Assembly (NCBI RefSeq): GCF_031453995.1
Contig: NZ_JAVDPZ010000009.1
Span: 62,001 to 126,000, forward strand
Source of the DNA: Nitrobacter vulgaris
GTDB taxonomy: Bacteria > Pseudomonadota > Alphaproteobacteria > Rhizobiales > Xanthobacteraceae
Direction: 5' to 3'
DNA: 64,000 nt
The number at the start of each line of letters is the position of its first letter. The first letter of the stretch is position 1. The notes beneath the pieces were generated by a model. The model worked only from the letters and a program-made list of their open reading frames with translations, made no database searches and had not been told where the DNA came from. A program made the translations under genes and the position numbers. Of this stretch, positions 58,133-64,000 are shown one piece after another.

Positions 58133-59464
58133 TCACGACGAGCGCTCCCGGCGCAGTTTCGCCCAGTAGTCCATGCGCTTGCGGATTTCGCGCTCGAACC
58201 CCCGATCCGGCGGATCATAGAATGTCCGGCGGCCGAGCATCTCCGGGAAGTAATCCTGTCCGGAAAACGCATCGGGCATGTCGTGATCGTATTGGTAGCC
58301 GCCGCCGTAACCTTCGGATTTCATCAGACCGGTCGGCGCGTTGAGGATGTGCTTCGGCGGCAAGAGAGAACCGGCGTCCTTCGCGACGCGCATCGCCGCG
58401 CCGAACGCTTTGTAGGCGGCGTTGGACTTCGGCGCGGTGGCCAGATAGATCACCGCCTGCGCGATCGCGAGTTCGCCTTCCGGTGAGCCGAGAAAATCAT
58501 AGGCATCCTTGGCCGCGTTGCAGATCACCAGCGCCTGCGGATCCGCCAGCCCGATATCCTCGACTGCCATTCGCACCACGCGGCGCGCGAGAAATAACGG
58601 GTCCTCGCCGGCCTCGAGCATCCGCGCCAGATAGTACAGCGCCGCATCGGGATCGGAGCCGCGCACCGACTTGTGCAAGGCAGAAATCAAGTTGTAGTGG
58701 CCGTCGGCGGATTTGTCGTAGATCGGCGCGCGGCGCTGCAGCACGCCCTGCAACTGCTCGGCATTGAAGACCTCGCCCTCGCGCGCCGACCGCCAGACTT
58801 CCTCGACCAGCGTCAGCGCGGCGCGGCCGTCGCCGTCGGCCATGCGCACCAGCGCCGAGCGCGCCTCAGCATCGAGCGGCAACGGCTTGCCCTCGACCTG
58901 TTCGGCGCGAGCGAACAATTTCTCGATCGCCTCCCAGTCGAGCGAACGGAACACAAGCACGCGAGCCCGCGACAACAACGCCGCGTTCAGTTCGAACGAT
59001 GGGTTCTCAGTGGTTGCACCGACCAAAATGACGGTTCCGTCCTCCATGACAGGCAGAAACGAATCCTGTTGCGCGCGATTGAAACGATGCACCTCGTCGA
59101 CGAACAGGAGCGTTCCCGTCCCCGACTCGCGGCGCGCGCGGGCGGCGTCGAACGCCTTCTTCAGATCTGCGACACCGGAGAACACCGCCGACAGTTGCTC
59201 GAAATGCAGCGCGGTCGCATTCGCCAGCAGCCGCGCCACTGTCGTCTTTCCGGTCCCCGGCGGTCCCCAGAAGATGAGCGAGCCTAGCGTGCGGGTTTCC
59301 AGCATCCGGGTCAGCGCGCCGTTCAATCCAAGAATGTGATCCTGCCCGACCACGTCCGACAGCGTCTGCGGTCGCAGCTTGTCCGGCAGTGGATGCGGCG
59401 CATCACGTTCCAGACCCGCCGCGGAGAACAGGCTGTTGGAGGCGCGCTGGCGGTTCGGGCTCAT
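58133..59464 (-). CDS. rarA: Replication-associated recombination protein A (MgsA/WRNIP1)
   Basis: A 443-residue AAA+ ATPase acting at stalled forks. Walker A is GPPGTGKTT (67-75), Walker B LLFVDEVHRFN (about 120), and sensor 1 VGATTENPSFELNAALLSRA (about 152-171). The C-terminal tetramerisation region has SALHKSVRGSDPDAALYYLA, RMLEAGEDPLFLARRVVRMA and GYGGGYQYDHDMPDAFSGQD. The start overlaps the protease stop by four bases, a conserved alphaproteobacterial pair. Confidence 0.95.
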   Translation of the reverse strand: MSPNRQRASNSLFSAAGLERDAPHPLPDKLRPQTLSDVVGQDHILGLNGALTRMLETRTLGSLIFWGPPGTGKTTVARLLANATALHFEQLSAVFSGVADLKKAFDAARARRESGTGTLLFVDEVHRFNRAQQDSFLPVMEDGTVILVGATTENPSFELNAALLSRARVLVFRSLDWEAIEKLFARAEQVEGKPLPLDAEARSALVRMADGDGRAALTLVEEVWRSAREGEVFNAEQLQGVLQRRAPIYDKSADGHYNLISALHKSVRGSDPDAALYYLARMLEAGEDPLFLARRVVRMAVEDIGLADPQALVICNAAKDAYDFLGSPEGELAIAQAVIYLATAPKSNAAYKAFGAAMRVAKDAGSLLPPKHILNAPTGLMKSEGYGGGYQYDHDMPDAFSGQDYFPEMLGRRTFYDPPDRGFEREIRKRMDYWAKLRRERSS

Positions 59465-60855
59465 CCGCCTAGCATGACTTGAATCTGCTGGCCTCCACGC
59501 ATCAGCGTGATACGCCAGAGCCGCCTCGCTTCGCGAACGGCCTGTTCGAGATCGGCCGTCTTAACGATCTTCTTGTTGTTGACCGCGAGGATGATGTCGC
59601 CTTTCCTGAAGCCGACATTCGCGGCCATTCCATTGTCCGCCAATGCGATGACCACGACCCCTTCGGCACCGTAATCGAGATGAAGTTCGTCGGCCAGCGC
59701 CGGCGAGATATTCGCAACCTTGGCGCCTTGAAATGGTGATGGCGCGGTGATCGCCAACTCGTCGCGACCGGTGTCCGGCGCCGCCTCGAGCGGAACGGTA
59801 AGCTTGATCGGCCTCCCATTGCGTTGGACTTCCAATTGCGATGTGCCGCCGAGCGGACGCGTCGCAAACCGATAGTCAAACGCATTGGGGTCCTCGACAG
59901 GCTGTCCGTCGATCAAGACGATCAGGTCGGATAGTTTGAGACCGGCACGCGCCGCCGGACTTCCAACCGCAACGCTAGCCACCAGCGCACCGGCCGGCGC
60001 CTTGAGGCCGATGGTTTCGGCAATCTCCGGGGTTATCGTTTGCAGCCGCGCTCCGAGCCAGGGCCGCTGCACCGCCTTGCCACCATTCTTGGCGGATGCC
60101 ACGACAACCCGCACCATGTTTGCCGGAATGGCGAAGCCGATGCCCTGCGACCCTCCGGAGCGCGAGAAAATTGCGGTGTTGATACCTGCGAGACGACCCG
60201 TGATGTCAACCAGCGCCCCACCCGAGTTTCCCGGATTGATCGCCGCATCGGTCTGGATGAAGAACTGATAGTCTGTAATTCCCACCTGCGTGCGCGCCAA
60301 CGCCGAAACAATGCCGTGCGTCACAGTCTGCCCGACGCCGAATGGGTTCCCAATCGCCATGACGAGGTCTCCGACCTGCAACTCATCCGAATTCGCGAAA
60401 TCGAGCGTCGGGAACTTCTCATGCACATCCTTCAGCCGCAGGACCGCAAGGTCGGTCCGCGTGTCCTTGAGCACGATCTCGGCCTCGAACTCGCGCTTGT
60501 CCGGCAGCGCGATCTTGACCTGGTCGGCACCCTCAATCACGTGATTGTTTGTCACGACAAGGCCGGACGGATCGACCATCACGCCTGAGCCGAGCGAGCG
60601 CTGCATCTGTTCCGGCTGCCCGCCCGGAACGCCAAAGAACCGGCGGAAGACCGGATCCTCGAGCAATGGATGGCGATGCTGGATCACCTTGGCGGCATAG
60701 ACATTGACGACAGCCGGCGTCACCCGCTGCACGATCGGTGCATAGGAAAGCCGCAATTCGGCCTGGGAGGCCGGAACGTGGCGGTCCTGAGCATGACCAG
60801 GCGCCGGCATCGTCAGAGCGAGGAATAGCGGGGCGAACAGGCGGAACGACGTCAT
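59461..60855 (-). CDS. Do/DegQ-like periplasmic serine protease
   Basis: A 464-residue protease from the ATG at 60855 (GGGAG upstream; a longer frame lacks one). Signal peptide FRLFAPLFLALTMPAPGHAQ. Catalytic triad His105 (VVTNNHVIEGA), Asp135 (DTRTDLAVLRL) and Ser211 (AAINPGNSGGALVDI). Two PDZ domains follow (about 265-360: KAPAGALVASVAVGSPAARA; 375-460: VVIALADNGMAANVGFRKGD). It degrades or refolds damaged periplasmic proteins. Overlaps rarA. Confidence 0.94.
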   Translation of the reverse strand: MTSFRLFAPLFLALTMPAPGHAQDRHVPASQAELRLSYAPIVQRVTPAVVNVYAAKVIQHRHPLLEDPVFRRFFGVPGGQPEQMQRSLGSGVMVDPSGLVVTNNHVIEGADQVKIALPDKREFEAEIVLKDTRTDLAVLRLKDVHEKFPTLDFANSDELQVGDLVMAIGNPFGVGQTVTHGIVSALARTQVGITDYQFFIQTDAAINPGNSGGALVDITGRLAGINTAIFSRSGGSQGIGFAIPANMVRVVVASAKNGGKAVQRPWLGARLQTITPEIAETIGLKAPAGALVASVAVGSPAARAGLKLSDLIVLIDGQPVEDPNAFDYRFATRPLGGTSQLEVQRNGRPIKLTVPLEAAPDTGRDELAITAPSPFQGAKVANISPALADELHLDYGAEGVVVIALADNGMAANVGFRKGDIILAVNNKKIVKTADLEQAVREARRLWRITLMRGGQQIQVMLGG

Positions 60856-61163
60856 GAATTCACTCCCGGGGTCAGGACCGCAGATATAGGCTTCGCTAAC
60901 CTTCAAGAGAAGCAAAAGACGCTTTTTTCACGTCCGCGACGTCGCGCGGATGCCAAGACAGAACGCCATGTCATCGTCTGCACGCACATGATCGTCGCGA
61001 CAGCACAACCACACACATCGCGAGTCCATCACAGACGCCGCGAAGTGCCGCACAAATCGGAACCACCTGCCGCATCCCCGTAATGGAAGCCTTTTAGCGT
61101 GCGCACCTACGCGAACGGTGTCCACTTCGCTCGAAACGCTCTCTAGGGCAGGCTCGAACCAAC

Positions 61164-61192
61164 AAAAAAGCGGCGCCCCACGATGCGCCGCC
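61164..61192 (-). terminator. Rho-independent terminator of the rpoA-rplQ operon
   Basis: On the minus strand GGCGGCGC, an eight-base loop, GCGCCGC then TTTTTT. It lies about 25 bp after the rplQ stop codon. A strong stem and U-tract. Confidence 0.9.
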
Positions 61193-61218
61193 TTTCTAAG
61201 TTTTAAAAGATGTCGAGC

Positions 61219-61632
61219 TTACGCGGCTTCCGAAGCTTCCTGCACCGGCCCGGAGTCCTGGCCCTTGGCATCGACGTCGCGATCGACGAACTCGATCACT
61301 GCCATCGGCGCATTATCGCCGTATCGGAATCCGGCCTTGATAATGCGGGTATACCCACCATGACGGTCCTTGTAGCGCGGCGCCAACACGTCGAACAGCT
61401 TCTTCACCTGATCGACGTCGCGCATCTCGCTGATCGCCTGACGGCGCTTGTCGAGGCCACCCTTCTTGCCGAGGGTCACCAGTTTTTCGACGATCGGACG
61501 TAGTTCTTTTGCCTTCGGCAGCGTGGTGACAATCTGCTCGTGCTTGATAAGCGCCGCCGCCATATTGGCGAACATCGCCTTGCGATGCTCCGCGGTGCGA
61601 TTGAGCTTCCGGTGAACCTTACCATGACGCAT
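61219..61632 (-). CDS. rplQ: Ribosomal protein bL17
   Basis: A 137-residue 50S protein: RHGKVHRKLNRTAEHRKAMF, ANMAAALIKHEQIVTTLPKA, KELRPIVEKLVTLGKKGGLD. Near the usual alphaproteobacterial length, with an acidic tail (KGQDSGPVQEASEAA). Last gene of the alpha operon, before a strong terminator. Confidence 0.97.
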   Translation of the reverse strand: MRHGKVHRKLNRTAEHRKAMFANMAAALIKHEQIVTTLPKAKELRPIVEKLVTLGKKGGLDKRRQAISEMRDVDQVKKLFDVLAPRYKDRHGGYTRIIKAGFRYGDNAPMAVIEFVDRDVDAKGQDSGPVQEASEAA

Positions 61633-61748
61633 TGATGTGATCCTCAGTCTTGTTCGGTTGCGACTGCTCGGCGGTCGCGCTGCTCAGGTGGGCTGCCTGC
61701 GTTCGCCCTATTTTGGGTTTCTCTCCCCCACTCCGGGGAAGAGATCAC

Positions 61749-62780
61749 TCAGTAATGGTCCTCGAAGCGTTTTGCCAGCTCGTCTATATTTTCCGGCGGC
61801 CAGCCCGGCACTTCCATGCCGAGATGCAGACCCATCTGGGCCAGCACTTCCTTGATCTCATTCAGCGACTTGCGTCCGAAGTTCGGGGTGCGCAGCATCT
61901 CCGCTTCCGACTTCTGCACCAGATCGCCGATGTAAACGATGTTGTCGTTCTTCAGGCAATTTGCGGAACGTACCGACAGCTCCAGTTCGTCCACTTTCTT
62001 GAGGAACGCCGGATTGAACGCCAGATCCGGAATGATCTCGGTGGCGACTTCTTTGCGCGGCTCCTCGAAGTTGACGAAGACGTTGAGTTGATCTTGCAGA
62101 ATACGCGCGGCGAAGGCCACGGCATCCTCGGGCGTCACCCCGCCATTCGTTTCGATGGTCATGGTCAGTTTGTCGTAGTCGAGAATCTGACCCTCGCGAG
62201 TGTTTTCGACCTTGTAGGATACCTTGCGCACCGGCGAATACAGGCTATCAACCGGTATCAGTCCGATCGGCGCATCCTCGGGCCGATTACGCTCGGCGGC
62301 AACATAACCCTTGCCGGAGGCAACCGTGAATTCCATGCGAATCTCGGCGCCATCGTCGAGGGTGCAGATCTGAAGGTCGGGATTAAGCACCACGATGTCG
62401 CCGACGGTCTGGATGTCACCTGCGGTGACGCTACCGGGACCCTGCTTCTTCACGACCATGCGCTTGGGGCCTTCCCCCTGCATCTTGATCGCGATGTCCT
62501 TGATATTCAGCACGATGTCGGTGACGTCCTCGCGAACGCCCGCGATCGAGGAGAATTCGTGTAGAACGCCATCGATGTGTACCGACTGCACCGCGGCGCC
62601 TTGCAGCGAGGACAGCAGGATTCGGCGTAGCGCGTTACCGAGTGTCTGGCCAAAACCGCGCTCAAGCGGCTCGGCAATCAGGGTTGCAAAGCGCGAGGGA
62701 TCGCTGCCGGGAACGACCTGCAGCTTGTTCGGCCGAATGAGCTCTTGCCAATTTTTCTGGATCGTCACTGTTTCACCCAT
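61749..62780 (-). CDS. rpoA: RNA polymerase alpha subunit
   Basis: A 343-residue subunit: the N-terminal dimerisation domain (EPLERGFGQTLGNALRRILL), a linker, and a C-terminal DNA-binding domain (LELSVRSANCLKNDNIVYIG, FGRKSLNEIKEVLAQMGLHL) with the helix-hairpin-helix that contacts UP elements and activators. Intact and of normal length. Between rpsK and rplQ as usual. Confidence 0.98.
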   Translation of the reverse strand: MGETVTIQKNWQELIRPNKLQVVPGSDPSRFATLIAEPLERGFGQTLGNALRRILLSSLQGAAVQSVHIDGVLHEFSSIAGVREDVTDIVLNIKDIAIKMQGEGPKRMVVKKQGPGSVTAGDIQTVGDIVVLNPDLQICTLDDGAEIRMEFTVASGKGYVAAERNRPEDAPIGLIPVDSLYSPVRKVSYKVENTREGQILDYDKLTMTIETNGGVTPEDAVAFAARILQDQLNVFVNFEEPRKEVATEIIPDLAFNPAFLKKVDELELSVRSANCLKNDNIVYIGDLVQKSEAEMLRTPNFGRKSLNEIKEVLAQMGLHLGMEVPGWPPENIDELAKRFEDHY

Positions 62781-62876
62781 GCCATCAACATCGCTGGCGT
62801 TGGAGGACGCGGATCAATCCGCGCAATAAGATAAAAACCTCGAATTGGCGGAACAACAAACCGCCACTGTCGAGTA

Positions 62877-63266
62877 TCAAACGCGCCGGCGCTTGCGCGG
62901 ACGGCAACCGTTATGAGGAATCGTGGTCACATCGCGGATCGAGGTAACGGTGAAGCCCGCGGCCTGCAGCGCGCGCAGTGCCGATTCGCGTCCCGAACCC
63001 GGACCAGCCACCTCGACCTCAAGGGTGCGCATGCCGTGCTCCTGCGCCTTCTTGGAAACATCTTCCGCCGCCACCTGCGCCGCGTAAGGGGTCGACTTGC
63101 GTGATCCCTTGAAACCCATCGTCCCGGCCGATGACCAGGCGATCGTATTGCCCTGCGCATCGGTGATGGTGATGGTGGTGTTGTTGAACGACGAATTGAC
63201 ATGCGCGATGCCGGACGCGATGTTCTTGCGCTCGCGCCGGCGAACGCGTGTAGCTTCCTTACCCAT
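62877..63266 (-). CDS. rpsK: Ribosomal protein uS11
   Basis: A 129-residue 30S protein from the ATG at 63266 (AGGAAAGG upstream): NIASGIAHVNSSFNNTTITI, TDAQGNTIAWSSAGTMGFKG, RDVTTIPHNGCRPRKRRRV. The G-C-R-P-R-K-R-R-R-V ending is invariant. An upstream in-frame extension is not part of the family. Confidence 0.98.
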   Translation of the reverse strand: MGKEATRVRRRERKNIASGIAHVNSSFNNTTITITDAQGNTIAWSSAGTMGFKGSRKSTPYAAQVAAEDVSKKAQEHGMRTLEVEVAGPGSGRESALRALQAAGFTVTSIRDVTTIPHNGCRPRKRRRV

Positions 63267-63374
63267 TGTCAGCCTTTCCTGTGATCTCAACGCCGCCGTA
63301 ATACCAGCGGCTCCACCGACGAAGCGAATAGCGATCAAAATCTACTCGCTGCTCGCAATTTCCTATCCGCGCTC

Positions 63375-63743
63375 TTACTTTTTCTTGCCGGCAATCGACT
63401 TAGCCGGCCCCTTGCGGGTACGCGCGTTAGTATGGGTGCGCTGACCGCGCACCGGCAGTCCGCGACGATGACGCAAGCCGCGATAACAACCAAGATCCAT
63501 CAGCCGCTTGATGTTGATGCCTACCTCACGGCGAAGATCGCCTTCGACGAGATAGTCGCGATCGATGACTTCCCGAATCTGAAGTACTTCCTGATCGGTC
63601 AGTTGCGAGACCCGGCGATCGACCGGAATTTTGACCTTCTCGACGATCTCGGCGGCATTCTTCTGACCAATGCCATGGATGTATTGAAGCGCGATGACAA
63701 CGCGCTTGTTGGTTGGGATATTCACGCCGGCAATACGGGCCAC
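63375..63743 (-). CDS. rpsM: Ribosomal protein uS13
   Basis: A 122-residue 30S head protein: RIAGVNIPTNKRVVIALQYI, HGIGQKNAAEIVEKVKIPVD, YRGLRHRRGLPVRGQRTHTN, ARTRKGPAKSIAGKKK. First alpha-operon gene visible; the remaining 257 bp to the window edge hold no supported gene (upstream genes lie beyond). Confidence 0.98.
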   Translation of the reverse strand: MARIAGVNIPTNKRVVIALQYIHGIGQKNAAEIVEKVKIPVDRRVSQLTDQEVLQIREVIDRDYLVEGDLRREVGINIKRLMDLGCYRGLRHRRGLPVRGQRTHTNARTRKGPAKSIAGKKK

Positions 63744-64000
63744 AGACTTCTCTCCTGTTGCCGACTCGCGGTGAGCCGGCCTTTCCTTCGATATTTCAGG
63801 CGGGTATCCTCAAACACAAACACGACGCCTGACCCTCAGTTATCTTAGGGTCCGGCATCGTCTGAAACGATCCGCTGGATGCTTGTTTATTAAGGACTTG
63901 GTGGCATTTCGTCAACCGTCCCGCCACTTTTGCTCGCTCTTTCGTGACTTTTGAGCCGCCAATTTTTGCTCACCTCACCGTGCTCGTTCCCCATTCCCAA

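Noticed and set aside
57263..58486. 407-codon plus-strand frame
   Set aside because: Antisense to the TPR protein and rarA; no protein-family character.

Overview
The window comes from an alphaproteobacterium, most likely a member of the Nitrobacteraceae (the Bradyrhizobium / Afipia / Rhodopseudomonas group). The evidence is the core gene set and order on the right (rpsM-rpsK-rpoA-rplQ, a periplasmic Do-like protease, rarA; plsX-fabH-ihfA-merR; a CBP3-type chaperone next to a DUF177 protein), GC-rich coding sequence, and dispersed intergenic repeats typical of that family. The identification rests on recognition of protein families; no database search was run.

Layout. (1) 1-5660 is chromosomal: a short exopolysaccharide/O-antigen cluster (GT4 glycosyltransferase, WcaJ/ExoY-type phosphoglycosyltransferase, Wzy/WaaL-like membrane protein) facing a saccharopine-dehydrogenase-like oxidoreductase. 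(2) 5818-44524 is one block of accessory DNA inserted at the 3' end of a tRNA-Pro(GGG) gene. The intact tRNA lies at 44525-44602 (minus strand), and its 3'-terminal 45 bp recur at 23767 and 5818. The block is therefore two islands in tandem. (3) 44603-64000 is chromosomal again and almost entirely minus-strand: merR, ihfA, fabH, plsX, DUF177, CBP3-like chaperone, BamE-like lipoprotein, DUF1254, an acyl-CoA carboxylase beta subunit, a FlhB-like/FliK-like pair, ATP12, an RluC-type pseudouridine synthase, a TPR protein, rarA, a Do protease, rplQ, rpoA, rpsK and rpsM.

Island 1 (5818-23766) has an integrase-excisionase-AlpA operon beside the left att copy and a compact, translationally coupled minus-strand phage module: TerS, TerL, a coiled-coil protein, a small protein, a prohead-protease-like protein and a tape-measure protein. 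No portal or major capsid gene was recognised. It also holds a truncated ParB-like gene, a MNT-type nucleotidyltransferase, a serine recombinase and a cold-shock protein. Two of its gene-free stretches are unusually structured: a run of about ten short hairpins at 9327-9620 and a tandem array of terminator-ended units at 12487-12763.

Island 2 (23767-44524) has a DUF4102-type integrase next to the middle att copy, an AlpA-like regulator, a prim-pol/DUF3987 replication protein, a second integrase behind an AT-rich region with a perfect DnaA box, a broken IS630-family element, a secreted SNase-like nuclease, an SRAP (HMCES/YedK-like) protein, several decayed small genes, and a likely phage-conversion group (OafA-type acyltransferase, WbuC cupin, beta-helix tail spike). 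Both islands carry copies of the same 79-residue gene and the same 97-residue PepSY-like secreted protein, punctuated by a recurring hairpin repeat. This indicates duplication or cassette exchange between them.
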